A stretch of 64,000 nucleotides of DNA from Hymenobacter perfusus (GCF_003944765.1 NZ_RWIU01000006.1:202257-266256); one strand, 5' to 3'. Positions 1 through 8,439 are shown, counted from the stretch's first letter. Made by a program: numbers and translations. The notes: generated by a model not told the origin, from the sequence alone.

Positions 1-155
1 ACCTGCTGGGGCGAGGCCGGCAGCTTCTCCAGCTCCAGGTACTGCCGCAGCTTTTCCACGTCGCGCACGTAGGCCTCCACCGAGTTCGAAGACAACGATT
101 TTTCCAGCTGCAGATAACCGGCAAACTGTTTGATGGTAATAGACCAAGTGGACAT
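1..155 (-). CDS. xerD: Tyrosine recombinase XerD/XerC, N-terminal part
   Basis: Only the first 51 codons lie in the window; the gene runs off the left edge. Read on the minus strand it begins MSTWSITIKQFAGYLQLEKS and continues with a segment of the form SLSSNSVEAYVRDVEKLRQYL. This is the typical SAM-like core-binding N-terminal domain of Xer recombinases, which resolve chromosome dimers at dif together with FtsK. The catalytic Arg/His/Tyr domain is outside the window, so XerC, XerD or another integrase cannot be separated with certainty. It is divergent from aroQ. Confidence 0.75.
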   Translation of the reverse strand, partial: MSTWSITIKQFAGYLQLEKSLSSNSVEAYVRDVEKLRQYLELEKLPASPQQ

Positions 156-165
156 TGTAGCGGAT

Positions 166-243
166 GCTTTAGCTTGCGCCGCCGGTAGCCGACTTGTGCA
201 AAACCGCACGCCGGCCGCCCCTAACGACTACGCAAGCTAAAGC
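166..243. repeat. 13-bp inverted repeat in the xerD/aroQ divergent gap
   Basis: GCTTTAGCTTGCG at 166-178 and its exact reverse complement at 231-243 flank a 52-base spacer. The arms sit symmetrically in the only control region between the divergent xerD and aroQ starts (155 and 270). This could be an operator pair, a hairpin or a decayed short repeat. Confidence 0.5.
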
Positions 244-269
244 CTACTTTCTTACTTCTCCCCCAACTC

Positions 270-716
270 ATGAAGATTCTCCTTCTCAACGGCCCCAACC
301 TGAACCTGCTGGGCCGACGCGAGCCGGGCATCTACGGCACCCGCTCCTTTGAAGAATACCTGCCTGAGCTGCGCGAAGCCTTCCCAAACTTCGAGCTGGA
401 ATATTTCCAGAGCAACCACGAGGGCGAGCTGATCGATAAGCTGCACGAGGTGGGCTTCAGCTACCACGGCATTGTGCTCAATGCCGGCGGCTACACCCAC
501 ACCAGCGTGGCCCTGGCCGATGCCGTGGCCGCCATTGGCGCGCCCGTGGTGGAGGTGCACCTGAGCAACCTGCACGCCCGCGAGGAGTTCCGCCAGAAAA
601 GCCTCCTCGGCCGCAACTGCATCGGCAGCATCAGCGGCTTCAAGCTCGACAGCTACAAGCTGGCCCTGCACTACTTCGATGGCCAGCGGCCCAAACGCGT
701 CGGGTTTAAAGTGTGA
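270..716 (+). CDS. aroQ: Type II 3-dehydroquinate dehydratase
   Basis: Converts 3-dehydroquinate to 3-dehydroshikimate in the shikimate pathway; cytosolic, and known type II enzymes are dodecamers. The 148 residues match the usual size of about 145-150. The N-terminus LLNGPNLNLLGRREPGIYG carries the catalytic Arg17 and Tyr22 on the lid loop. NAGGYTHTS (71-79) and EVHLSN (95-100, catalytic His97) form the rest of the active site. The ATG is the first in frame after the divergent promoter region. It is followed by a gap with octamer repeats, then an aminotransferase on the same strand. Confidence 0.95.
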   Translation: MKILLLNGPNLNLLGRREPGIYGTRSFEEYLPELREAFPNFELEYFQSNHEGELIDKLHEVGFSYHGIVLNAGGYTHTSVALADAVAAIGAPVVEVHLSNLHAREEFRQKSLLGRNCIGSISGFKLDSYKLALHYFDGQRPKRVGFKV

Positions 717-724
717 TGACTGGA

Positions 725-802
725 GTGAAATTGTGAATCGTTTCTTCCGCACAGTTTGCGACTACCAACCATTTCACAACTTCACCATTTCACAACTTCA
801 CC
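725..802. repeat. Octamer-repeat hairpin D (GTGANNNN type)
   Basis: GTGAAATTGTGAA at 725-737 pairs, with one G/A difference, with TTCACAACTTCAC at 773-785. The right arm is itself a perfect tandem duplication of the 16-mer CATTTCACAACTTCAC (770-785 and 786-801). The GTGA/TCAC core recurs every 8 bases, as in the elements at 1914-2015, 7233-7341 and 11599-11707. Confidence 0.6.
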
Positions 803-808
803 TTCCGC

Positions 809-816
809 TACCTTTG
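809..816 (+). promoter_or_regulatory. Bacteroidota-type -7 promoter motif
   Basis: TACCTTTG fits the TAnnTTTG -7 consensus of the Bacteroidota primary sigma factor. It lies 27 bases before the ATG of the aminotransferase gene at 844. No clear -33 TTTG is visible, so this is a motif match only. Confidence 0.5.
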
Positions 817-843
817 TATTTCTTCCTCTAGTCTTCCACACCT

Positions 844-1911
844 ATGTATACATTCAATCCCGGTCCTTCGCAGGTGTACCCACAGGTGCGCCGCTACCTG
901 CAAGATGCCTTCGATGAGGGCTGGCTCTCGGCTCCGCACCGTGGGGAGCGGTTCGTGCAGCTCATGCGCCAGACCATTCAGGAGCTGAAAAATAAGCTCA
1001 ACGTGCCCCAGGACTACACCGTGTTCTTCATGAGCTCGGCCACCGAGTGCTGGGAGGTGCTGACCCAGAGCCTCACGCCCACCAAAAGCTACCACCTCTA
1101 CAGCGGCGCGTTCGGGGAGAAGTGGTACGAGTACGCCAAGGCGCTGCGGCCGGAAAGCATCGGCGTGCCGTTCGGTATTGATGAGGTGCCCAACGTGCTG
1201 AACCTACCCGGCCTCGACGAGAAAACCGACCTGGTGTGCCTCACCCAGAACGAAACCAGCAACGCCACCCAGCTGCGCGACGGCGTCATTCTGAACCTGT
1301 ACAATCGACTTTCATCGAACACGCTGCTGGCCGTGGATGCCACGTCCTCCATGGCCGGCATCCAGCTCAAGTACATCAAGGCCGATATCTGGTACGCTTC
1401 GGTGCAGAAGTGCTTTGGCCTGCCGGCGGGCCTTTCCATCATGCTGTTGTCGCCGAAAGCGGTGGAGCGGTTGCGCAAGGTGAACGAGCGGAGCCACTAC
1501 AACTCGCTCACGGCCCAGTACGAGAAGATGCTCAACTTCCAGACTACCCACACGCCCAATGTGCTGGGAATCTACCTGCTGAGCCGCAGCCTCACCGACC
1601 TCGCTCCCATCAAGCAGGTGCACCAGCACCTGCAGGGCCGCGCAACCAAGCTCTACGACTACTTCGACCAGGCCACCCAGCTCACCCCGCTCATTACCAA
1701 CCCCGAAACCCGCTCCACCACGGTTATCGGGCTGCAGGGCCCGCCCGCCCTCATCGATGAGGTGAAACGCCGCGCCCTAAGCCAGGATCTGCAGCTGGGC
1801 AGCGGCTACGGCACCTGGAAGCCTACGAGCCTGCGCATCGCCAACTTCCCCGCCATCCCCGACGCCGCCTTCGAGCAGCTCGTGCAGTTCTTCGCCCGGG
1901 AATTCGCCTGA
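844..1911 (+). CDS. Class V aminotransferase, phosphoserine aminotransferase-like
   Basis: A 355-residue PLP enzyme of fold type I. It begins MYTFNPGPSQVYPQV, the FxPGPS start shared by class V alanine-glyoxylate/phosphoserine aminotransferases. AVDATSSMAG (163-172) holds Asp165, which contacts the PLP pyridine, and SVQKCFGLPAG (186-196) holds the Schiff-base Lys189. Bacteroidota homologues are often annotated as phosphoserine aminotransferase, which would place it in serine synthesis. The sequence differs from classical SerC, so the substrate is not settled. It stands between two octamer hairpins. Confidence 0.8.
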   Translation: MYTFNPGPSQVYPQVRRYLQDAFDEGWLSAPHRGERFVQLMRQTIQELKNKLNVPQDYTVFFMSSATECWEVLTQSLTPTKSYHLYSGAFGEKWYEYAKALRPESIGVPFGIDEVPNVLNLPGLDEKTDLVCLTQNETSNATQLRDGVILNLYNRLSSNTLLAVDATSSMAGIQLKYIKADIWYASVQKCFGLPAGLSIMLLSPKAVERLRKVNERSHYNSLTAQYEKMLNFQTTHTPNVLGIYLLSRSLTDLAPIKQVHQHLQGRATKLYDYFDQATQLTPLITNPETRSTTVIGLQGPPALIDEVKRRALSQDLQLGSGYGTWKPTSLRIANFPAIPDAAFEQLVQFFAREFA

Positions 1912-1913
1912 GT

Positions 1914-2015
1914 GGTGATTTAGTGATTTAGCGACTTAGTGAGTTGTCGTTCAAATCGCACCAATTCACACCGTCAGAACGACAATTCACTAAGTCGCTA
2001 AATCACTAAATCACC
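1914..2015. repeat. Octamer-repeat hairpin A
   Basis: A 39-base left arm (1914-1952) is complementary to the right arm (1977-2015) at all but one position. Each arm is a row of octamers GTGATTTA/GTGATTTA/GCGACTTA/GTGAGTTG. It begins three bases after the aminotransferase stop and ends one base before the marC-like ATG at 2017. It could end transcription, protect mRNA 3' ends, or be a mobile palindromic repeat. There is no T-tract, so a simple intrinsic terminator is less likely. Confidence 0.8.
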
Positions 2016-2016
2016 G

Positions 2017-2577
2017 ATGTTCTCCCTCAAGGAAATAGCCTCCGTTACGCTCACGCTGTTTGCCATCATTGATATTCTGGGTTCCATCCCGATTATCATT
2101 CAGATCCGGCAGCGGGAAGGCGGTATCAATGCCGAGGTGGCCACGCTGGTGGCGGGCCTGCTGATGGTGGCCTTCCTGTTTCTGGGCCAGAGCATTCTAA
2201 GTTTGTTCGGGGTTGACTTTCAATCGTTTGCTTTGGCCGGGGCCGTTATCATCTTCCTCATTGGCATGGAGATGATTCTGGGCGTGGAGCTGTTCAAGCA
2301 CAACCCGCTGGCCGCTACGGGCTCCATTGTGCCGCTGGCGTTTCCGCTCATCGTGGGGGCTGGCACCATGACGACCCTGCTTTCCCTGCGCGCCGCCTAC
2401 CAGCTGCCCAACGTGCTGGCGGGCATCCTGGTCAACCTTATTTTCGTGTATCTGGTGCTCAAAAGCTCCGCCTGGATTGAGCGCAAGCTCGGCAAAGCCG
2501 GCGAAGACATCCTGCGCCGCGTATTCGGCGTGATTCTGCTGGCCATTGCCATTAAGCTGTTCAAGGCCAACTTCTAG
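2017..2577 (+). CDS. MarC-family integral membrane protein
   Basis: A 186-residue, strongly hydrophobic protein with about six membrane segments, matching the UPF0056/MarC family in length and layout. Features seen: an N-terminal segment with DILGSIPIII, a central LAGAVIIFLIGMEMILG, and PLAFPLIVGAGTMTTLLSLR, typical of the family. MarC proteins were once linked to multiple antibiotic resistance in E. coli, but the link was withdrawn and their transport function is unknown. The gene is flanked by an octamer hairpin upstream and a shared bidirectional terminator downstream. Confidence 0.88.
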   Translation: MFSLKEIASVTLTLFAIIDILGSIPIIIQIRQREGGINAEVATLVAGLLMVAFLFLGQSILSLFGVDFQSFALAGAVIIFLIGMEMILGVELFKHNPLAATGSIVPLAFPLIVGAGTMTTLLSLRAAYQLPNVLAGILVNLIFVYLVLKSSAWIERKLGKAGEDILRRVFGVILLAIAIKLFKANF

Positions 2578-2580
2578 ATT

Positions 2581-2646
2581 GAAGTCGAAGAAAAAATAAA
2601 AGCCTCTGCCATTTCAGACAGAGGCTTTTATTTTTTCTTCGACTTC
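2581..2646. terminator. Bidirectional terminator between convergent genes
   Basis: A perfect 28-base stem (2581-2608 with 2619-2646) closes a 10-base loop. A-rich and T-rich tracts lie within the stem, so it would work as an intrinsic terminator from both sides. It starts three bases after the MarC stop and overlaps the last two bases of the antiporter stop codon. Confidence 0.92.
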
Positions 2647-3832
2647 AATACTCCCCTATTTCCGGCTGCTCCTTGCTCAGCAGCAGGCCGGCCATCATTA
2701 GCACGCCGGTCAGCAGGATGACAATGAACAGGATATTCTCGCTGACTTCGCCGATGAGGTGCTTCTGCGGGATGCTGTAGAACAGCAGCACCGTGATAAG
2801 GCCTTTGGGGGCAATGAATAGCTCCGGAATCAGGTCGGTGCGGGCAATGTAGCGCAGGTACACGTAACGGATGGCGGTGAGGGCGGCCACAATCAGCACG
2901 CCCTGCAGCAGCAGTTGCGGGCTGAGCAAACCGCTGAGCGTAATGCTGAACCCAAACAGGAGGAAGAAGAACGTGCGGATCAGGAACGCCGATTCGGCCG
3001 TGATGCTGCGCAGCTGATGCACTTCCTCGGCCAGCCGCTCGGGCCGGAACCAGCGGCCCAGCCGGCCCTTCAAAAACTGGTCGGCATTGTTCACGGCCAG
3101 CCCGAAGGCCAGCACCAGCACCAGCGACGACAAATGCAGCTTCTTGGCCACGCTGTACAGCAGAATCAGGAAGGCCAGAATCAGGAAGAACTTCACGTGC
3201 AGCCGAATCCGGTCGAGTAGAAACGCCAAGGCCGCCGTACTCAGCACGGCCACCACCAGCACAGCTACCACATCACGCCCGAAGGTGAACACCGAGGCTC
3301 CCTGGGCGAAGTTCTCCTGCAGGGCAAAGTTGAAGAACATAATGCCCAGGATATCGGAAAACGTGCTTTCGTACACGATGAATTCCTGCTTCTCGCCCTG
3401 CAGACTGGCCACGCTGGGAATGGCAATGGCCGAGCTGATGACGGCCAGCGGAATGGCATTGATCAGGCAGCTCTGAAAGTTGACGTGCAGCCAGAAATGC
3501 AGAATCAGGGCAATGACCACGGCCTGCACCACCAGCATCAGGGCCGCCGCCAGAAACGAGCGGCGAATCAGGGGCGCCTTGTCCCGACTGATCTTCAGGT
3601 CCAGCGCGCCTTCCAGCACAATCATAATCAACCCGATGATGCCGAAGATTTCCAGTATCACCTTCGGGATGCCCAACGTGAAATCGAAGTAGTCGGCGGC
3701 CTGACGCAGGGCAATGCCCGAGAGCAGCAGCATCAACACCGAAGGCACCTTGGTGGCCCGCGCCACCACATCAAACAGATACGACAGGATGACGGCCAGA
3801 CTCAGCCCAATCAGAATAGAGTACGAACCCAT
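2645..3832 (-). CDS. CPA1-type cation/proton antiporter
   Basis: A 395-residue inner-membrane protein with about 11-12 hydrophobic segments, matching the Na+/H+ exchanger fold (CPA1, NhaP-like). LIMIVLEGALDLKI (near 70-83) is the conserved core helix of the exchanger family. The segment after it (VISSAIAIPSVASLQ), followed by YESTFSDILGIMFFN, holds the acidic ion-binding helix with ESTFSD in place of the more usual ESLLND. No cytoplasmic TrkA domain follows. It probably exchanges Na+ or K+ for H+; ion preference cannot be read from the sequence. It converges on the MarC gene. Confidence 0.87.
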   Translation of the reverse strand: MGSYSILIGLSLAVILSYLFDVVARATKVPSVLMLLLSGIALRQAADYFDFTLGIPKVILEIFGIIGLIMIVLEGALDLKISRDKAPLIRRSFLAAALMLVVQAVVIALILHFWLHVNFQSCLINAIPLAVISSAIAIPSVASLQGEKQEFIVYESTFSDILGIMFFNFALQENFAQGASVFTFGRDVVAVLVVAVLSTAALAFLLDRIRLHVKFFLILAFLILLYSVAKKLHLSSLVLVLAFGLAVNNADQFLKGRLGRWFRPERLAEEVHQLRSITAESAFLIRTFFFLLFGFSITLSGLLSPQLLLQGVLIVAALTAIRYVYLRYIARTDLIPELFIAPKGLITVLLFYSIPQKHLIGEVSENILFIVILLTGVLMMAGLLLSKEQPEIGEY

Positions 3833-3951
3833 GCAATAGTTGTGTTAGGCCGCTGGCGAAATGAAGCTCAACGGCCCCAACTATACGCACAAAACGCGCA
3901 ATTGGTCCGAAACAGGGATTTTCCAGTCGGTACACGCCGGCTTGGGCTGAT

Positions 3952-3959
3952 TACCTTTG
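3952..3959 (+). promoter_or_regulatory. -7 promoter motif abutting a start codon
   Basis: TACCTTTG matches TAnnTTTG exactly and ends four bases before the ATG at 3964. If transcription starts the usual few bases downstream, the mRNA would be leaderless or nearly so. Confidence 0.5.
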
Positions 3960-3963
3960 CCGG

Positions 3964-5193
3964 ATGCAAACGGGCGTTTCTTCTGCGGAGGTAGCAATTA
4001 TCGGGGGTGGGCCAGCGGGCCTGCTGGCGGCCCAACATCTGGCCAAAGCGGGCGTGCGGGTACGGCTTTATGAGGCCCAGGCGACGGTGGGCCGCAAGTT
4101 TCTAGTGGCCGGGCACGGCGGCTTCAACCTCACCAATGCCGAGGACGACGCTGCTTTTGCCGCCCGTTACGCCGCCCACGCCCCGGCCTTTGCCCACTAC
4201 CTGCGCCACTTCTCCCCCGCCGACCTGCGCGCCTGGGCCGCTGAGTTGGGTATCGAAACCTTCGTGGGCACCAGTGGCCGGGTGTTCCCCACCCCCGACT
4301 ACAAGCCGGCCCAGCTACTGCGGGCGTGGCTGGAGCGGCTGCAGCAGTTGGGTGTAGATATTCAGACGCGCCACCGCTGGCTGGGCTTCGAAGGACTAAC
4401 CGGCCTGCGCCTGCGCAACGAGGCTACCGGCTCCGAGTTCGTGACGCACCCCGCCGCTACGCTCCTGGCGCTGGGTGGGGCCAGCTGGGCCAAAACCGGC
4501 TCCGACGGGCGCTGGCTGCCGATACTGGCAGAGCTGGGCGTGCCAGTAGTGCCCTTCGCCCCCAGTAATTGCGGGACGGAAGTCGGGTGGTCGGATTTTT
4601 TCCGGGCGAAGGTGGGCCGGCAGCCGCTCAAGAACGTGGCCGTCAGCTGCGGCCCGCATACCGTGCGCGGCGAAATCATGCTGACGGACTACGGCCTCGA
4701 AGGCACTCCGGTGTACGCCCTTACACCGCAGCTGCGCGCTGCCTTGGCCACCGGGCAGCCGGCCCAGCTACACCTCAACCTCAAGCCCGATCTGCCAGCG
4801 GCCCAGCTACTGGCGCGGCTGCAAACCCGCCGTGCGGGCAAGTCGTGGGCCTCGTTTCTGAGTGAGGCATTGAAGCTGAAACCGCCGGTGCCCACGCTGC
4901 TGCGGGAGCTGGGGCCAGCCGTTTTCCCCATTGAGCCGGCCGCCGTGGCCCGGTTGCTCACGGCTTTACCCATTCCGGTAACCCGCCTGCGCCCCTTGGA
5001 TGAGGCCATCAGCACGGCCGGCGGCGTAGCCTGGAATGGCCTAGATGAAAACCTGATGCTGCGGCAGCGGCCCGGCACCTTCGTGGTCGGCGAAATGCTG
5101 GACTGGGAAGCGCCCACCGGCGGTTACCTGCTGCAGGGCTGCTTCAGCACCGGGGCCTGGGCCGCGCAGGGTATTCGGCGGTTTCTGGGTTGA
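3964..5193 (+). CDS. TIGR03862-type flavoprotein (HI0933/BaiN-like)
   Basis: A 409-residue NAD(P)/FAD-dependent oxidoreductase. It has an N-terminal Rossmann dinucleotide motif, IIGGGPAGLLAA (about residues 11-22), then VGRKFLVAGHGGFNLTNAED, the family hallmark in which a K-x-x-x-(A/S)-G-x-G-R-x-N motif is modified to KFLVAGHGGFN. The C-terminus has GEMLDWEAPTGGYLLQGCFS, closing the FAD site. Members are cytosolic flavoproteins without an agreed substrate; some relatives reduce bile-acid intermediates, but that should not be transferred here. It is monocistronic, with a promoter motif next to the ATG. Confidence 0.85.
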   Translation: MQTGVSSAEVAIIGGGPAGLLAAQHLAKAGVRVRLYEAQATVGRKFLVAGHGGFNLTNAEDDAAFAARYAAHAPAFAHYLRHFSPADLRAWAAELGIETFVGTSGRVFPTPDYKPAQLLRAWLERLQQLGVDIQTRHRWLGFEGLTGLRLRNEATGSEFVTHPAATLLALGGASWAKTGSDGRWLPILAELGVPVVPFAPSNCGTEVGWSDFFRAKVGRQPLKNVAVSCGPHTVRGEIMLTDYGLEGTPVYALTPQLRAALATGQPAQLHLNLKPDLPAAQLLARLQTRRAGKSWASFLSEALKLKPPVPTLLRELGPAVFPIEPAAVARLLTALPIPVTRLRPLDEAISTAGGVAWNGLDENLMLRQRPGTFVVGEMLDWEAPTGGYLLQGCFSTGAWAAQGIRRFLG

Positions 5194-5303
5194 AATAGTT
5201 GTTCAGGCAGTATTAAAACCCGCCCAGAAAATTGTTACCGCCCGTCGGGCAGAGTGGAGCGAAACATGGTGTTCTATAACGGGATGCTACTTCGCCAATT
5301 TCC

Positions 5304-5567
5304 CTACCCCAACCGCTGGCGTTCGGCACGCTCGGCTTCTTCAGCTTCAGCCAGAATAGATTTGGCTTCGAAGAGCAACCGCTGGCCATGGTCAAGCTGC
5401 TGGCGCAGAATCAGGGCGAAGAGGATGAAATACGATACAATCGGGAGAACAAACCCGAGCGCAAACCACAGCCAGAACGAGCGGCCGTAGCTGTAGGCGC
5501 AGTAGCCCGTGGTAAGCGGCAGAATGGAAATGGCAATAATGCCGGCTACGAGTAGGTCTACGAACAT
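5304..5567 (-). CDS. Small two-helix membrane protein of unknown function
   Basis: 87 residues with two hydrophobic segments (about 4-24 and 31-53). A charged tail, LEAKSILAEAEEAERAERQ-like, follows and is likely to form a helix or coiled coil. No family is recognised. The second segment, FWLWFALGFVLPIVSYFILF, resembles small Bacteroidota inner-membrane proteins. It is divergent from the DACNV gene, with 206 bases between the starts. It is kept because the hydrophobic pattern is coherent and no gene overlaps it. Confidence 0.55.
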   Translation of the reverse strand: MFVDLLVAGIIAISILPLTTGYCAYSYGRSFWLWFALGFVLPIVSYFILFALILRQQLDHGQRLLFEAKSILAEAEEAERAERQRLG

Positions 5568-5652
5568 GGCACGGGGGCTGGCGCAGGAAACTTCCGGAAG
5601 ATACGCTCGTTCCGGCGGGCGGGCAAGCTCGGCCGCGAAGTACGCACGAGTA

Positions 5653-5660
5653 TAACTTTG
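5653..5660 (+). promoter_or_regulatory. Candidate -7 promoter motif
   Basis: TAACTTTG fits TAnnTTTG and lies about 110 bases before the chosen start at 5774. It could serve the DACNV gene with a long leader, or an upstream TTG start at 5675. Confidence 0.35.
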
Positions 5661-5773
5661 GCATCAGCCGAAGGTTGTTAAAAGTTCCGGCGTTTTTCCG
5701 GTCGGCCCCATCTTTACGGCAGACTTTTGCGTATTTGCCCCTTTGCGCCCCTTACGCCCACCCGCCGTCCCTT

Positions 5774-7225
5774 ATGTGGGAAAACCAAAGTCTGTTTCGC
5801 GTTTCGGCCCAGTTGTTTGCTGATGGCGTATTTAATCTGCTCGACCGGACGCTAAAGCCGGAAGTATTTTTGCTGGGCCTGGCCTCGGCCCGCGAAACCG
5901 ACGAACCGGAGGCCGTCATCATTGAGCCCCAGAACCACCGTTACCGTCCTCAGCACTTTGCGTCCCTTAAGGCTCGGGCCGCTTCCCTGGAACCCGACGG
6001 CCCCCGCGAAGTAGTGTACCACCTGCACCCCCTCGACCACGACCGGTACGAAAAGCAGCGCTGGTACGAGTTGCTGCGCCGTGCCACTGAGCACACCCTC
6101 AACGATTTGGTAGCCAGTCAGCAGGAGGAACGCGTAAGCTTCTGCTCCGTGCCCGTCACCGTGGGCGGCTACATGGTGCTGATTGTCCTGCAAATCAACT
6201 CCGAAGCCTACCAAGGCTACTATTCCTTATCGGGCCCCGCCGGCCCCACCCGCCCGGCTTCCCTCCTAGCCGCTACCGTACAGGAAGTACTCCAAGACGC
6301 CGCCCGGGCCCTGCGTGAATCTGACACCGACGACGACCGACCGGTGCTGGACCGTGACTACAACGAGGTGTTGCGCGCTGCCGGCCGCCGCTTTATGCTG
6401 CGCGCCGCCGCCGGCTCCCACGGCCTCTACGATGCCTGCAACGGCGTGGCTGCCCTGCGCCACGAGGGCGACGAAGGCGTGGGCACCATGCTGGTTTCGC
6501 GCCGCAACCACCCGGCCGTGGTGCCCGTCCTCACCCTCGAGTCCCCGATTCCGCTGCGCGACTACCGCCGCATCCGCAAGCTGCTGGAGTTGAGTGAGGA
6601 CCGCAACTCGCTGATTACGGACGCCACCGATGTGTTCGGGCTGGGCTATCTGGTGGAGCCTTCTGACCCGCAGTACGAGCCCCTGTTCACGGTCCACTTC
6701 ACCAAGCACTATAGCTGGGAGCTGAGCCACGATGGGCAGCTGATGATGAAAGTGGTATCGAACACGCCCCGGCTCCCGCAGGGCAGCGTCGATGAGAACA
6801 ACTTCACGGAAGCTATTCGCCGGGTATTCCCGGCCGTGGATGCGGCCGGCGTGGCCTACCTCTGGGAGCTGACCCTGAAGGCCACCACCCAATCTAACGG
6901 CACCATTCTGCTGATTTCGGAAGGCGCGGCCCAAGAGGCGGCCCGCCTCACCCGCCAGTGTTTCCGGGTGGCCCCTCGCCTGATGACGCCCTCCGTGCTG
7001 CGCCTCGTCACGAATATCGATGGGGCCGTGCTCATCGACCCGGCCGGCACCTGCTACGCCATCGGCGTCATCCTCGACGGTCTCGCCACCGAAAAAGGCG
7101 ACTCCAGCCGGGGCTCCCGTTACAACTCGGCCCTGCGCTACGTGGAAAGCAGCCGCTACCCCGTCCTGGCCATCGTCGTGAGTGAAGATGGCTGGATCGA
7201 CCTGCTGCCCCCCGTGCGGCGGTAA
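5774..7225 (+). CDS. DACNV sensor / DisA-N-like (diadenylate cyclase-fold) protein
   Basis: 483 residues from the ATG that opens MWENQSLFRVSAQLFADGVF; an in-frame TTG at 5675 would add 33 weakly conserved residues. The C-terminal 70 residues resemble the DAC domain of DisA/CdaA: NIDGAVLIDPAGTCYAIG contains the DGA motif (416-418) and AIVVSEDGWID matches the VSEExG segment. The RHR motif that contacts ATP is replaced by SRYNSALRYV (449-453 RYNSA). The long N-terminal part fits the DACNV sensor type, proposed to sense a ligand. It may make or bind a cyclic dinucleotide, or have lost cyclase activity. Family recall is from memory. Confidence 0.65.
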   Translation: MWENQSLFRVSAQLFADGVFNLLDRTLKPEVFLLGLASARETDEPEAVIIEPQNHRYRPQHFASLKARAASLEPDGPREVVYHLHPLDHDRYEKQRWYELLRRATEHTLNDLVASQQEERVSFCSVPVTVGGYMVLIVLQINSEAYQGYYSLSGPAGPTRPASLLAATVQEVLQDAARALRESDTDDDRPVLDRDYNEVLRAAGRRFMLRAAAGSHGLYDACNGVAALRHEGDEGVGTMLVSRRNHPAVVPVLTLESPIPLRDYRRIRKLLELSEDRNSLITDATDVFGLGYLVEPSDPQYEPLFTVHFTKHYSWELSHDGQLMMKVVSNTPRLPQGSVDENNFTEAIRRVFPAVDAAGVAYLWELTLKATTQSNGTILLISEGAAQEAARLTRQCFRVAPRLMTPSVLRLVTNIDGAVLIDPAGTCYAIGVILDGLATEKGDSSRGSRYNSALRYVESSRYPVLAIVVSEDGWIDLLPPVRR

Positions 7226-7232
7226 CGGTGAA

Positions 7233-7341
7233 GTGGTGATTTAGTGAGTTGGATGTTCCAATAGCGCAATGTGCATAACGGCGACCAACCACACTGCGCC
7301 ATGCCGTGCTGCAATGCATATCAAACTCACTAAATCACCAC
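7233..7341. repeat. Octamer-repeat hairpin B between convergent genes
   Basis: GTGGTGATTTAGTGAGTT (7233-7250) is the exact reverse complement of 7324-7341. Both arms extend with further GTGA octamers: left GTGAAGTG from 7228, right TCACTAAATCACC to 7354. The loop of about 73 bases has partial internal pairing. It fills the gap between the DACNV gene and the convergent aldo/keto reductase. Confidence 0.75.
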
Positions 7342-7350
7342 CTCACTAAA

Positions 7351-8340
7351 TCACCGATTCACACTCGCCATCATGGCTTCGGGGTAGCGTTGGCCGGCGG
7401 CGGCGTGCTGAGGGGCAATCTGGTTGATGCGGGCCAGGTCTTCCAGTGACAGGAGCAGGTCGGCAGCGCCTACGTTTTCCTCCAGGTACGCCACGCGCTT
7501 GGTGCCCGGAATCGGCACGATGTCCTCGCCCTGGGCCAGTACCCAGGCCAAGGCCAGCTGGCCGGGCGTGCAGTCCTTCTCGACGGCTATTTCCTTGATG
7601 CGAGCTACCAAATCCAGGTTTTTCTGAAAGTTTTCGCCCTGGAAGCGGGGCGTATGGCGGCGGTAGTCATCGGCAGCCAGATCCTCGAAACGCTGAATCT
7701 GCCCGGTCAGGAAGCCCCGGCCCAGCGGCGAGTACGGCACGAACCCGATGCCCAGTTCCCGGCAGGTGGGCAGAATCTCATCCTCCGGCTCCCGGCTCCA
7801 AAGCGAGTACTCAGTCTGCAACGCCGTAATTGGGTGGACCTGACTAGCCCGGCGCAGCGTATCGGGGGCCGCTTCGGAGAGGCCCAGGTAGCGCACTTTG
7901 CCTTCCTCCACCAGCCGGCTCATGGCCCCCACGGTTTCCTCGATGGGCGTGGCGGGGTCTACGCGGTGCTGGTAGTACAAGTTGATGTGGTCGGTGCCGA
8001 GACGGCGCAGGCTGTCTTCGCAGGCTTGGCGCACGTACTCCGGTCGGCCGTTGATGCCGCGCTTTTCCGGATTATTCGGGTCGCGCTGGATGCCGAATTT
8101 AGTGGCGATAACCACCTCCGCCCGCCGGCCCTTAAGCGCCCGGCCCAGCAGCTCCTCGTTGGTGAAAGGGCCGTACATATCGGCCGTGTCAAAGAACGTA
8201 ACGCCCAGGTCTAGTGCCCGGTGAATGGTGCGGATGCTTTCCTCATCGTTGCGGGCCCCGTAAAAATCAGACATGCCCATGCAGCCTAAGCCGAGGGAAG
8301 AAACTTTCAGGCCGGATTGGCCTAAGGTGCGGTTTTTCAT
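7351..8340 (-). CDS. Aldo/keto reductase
   Basis: 329-residue NADPH-dependent (beta/alpha)8-barrel oxidoreductase. The catalytic tetrad is visible: Asp51 and Tyr56 in FFDTADMYGP, Lys81 in VIATKFG, and His125 in LYYQHRVDP. SPLGRGFLTGQI and PIPGTKRVAYLEEN carry the cofactor-binding end. Overall it resembles the AKR13/YakC group that reduces aldehydes and ketones. The physiological substrate cannot be deduced. It is monocistronic and divergent from the DUF4112 gene. Confidence 0.92.
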   Translation of the reverse strand: MKNRTLGQSGLKVSSLGLGCMGMSDFYGARNDEESIRTIHRALDLGVTFFDTADMYGPFTNEELLGRALKGRRAEVVIATKFGIQRDPNNPEKRGINGRPEYVRQACEDSLRRLGTDHINLYYQHRVDPATPIEETVGAMSRLVEEGKVRYLGLSEAAPDTLRRASQVHPITALQTEYSLWSREPEDEILPTCRELGIGFVPYSPLGRGFLTGQIQRFEDLAADDYRRHTPRFQGENFQKNLDLVARIKEIAVEKDCTPGQLALAWVLAQGEDIVPIPGTKRVAYLEENVGAADLLLSLEDLARINQIAPQHAAAGQRYPEAMMASVNR

Positions 8341-8439
8341 GGCAGTGTAGCAAGTATGGCGTGATGCGGCCCGAGTCGGCCGCCGGATTCCTGTACGGCC
8401 CGTATACAGCTCCCGTTACTTTCCCGGTATTCCTGCCCC

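Noticed and set aside
725..802. Possible CRISPR-like short repeats
   Set aside because: The units are 8 or 16 bases in tandem, with no spacers of constant length and no cas genes nearby.
5675..5773. TTG start extension of the DACNV protein
   Set aside because: The extra 33 residues look non-coding and an ATG follows at 5774; left as an alternative only.
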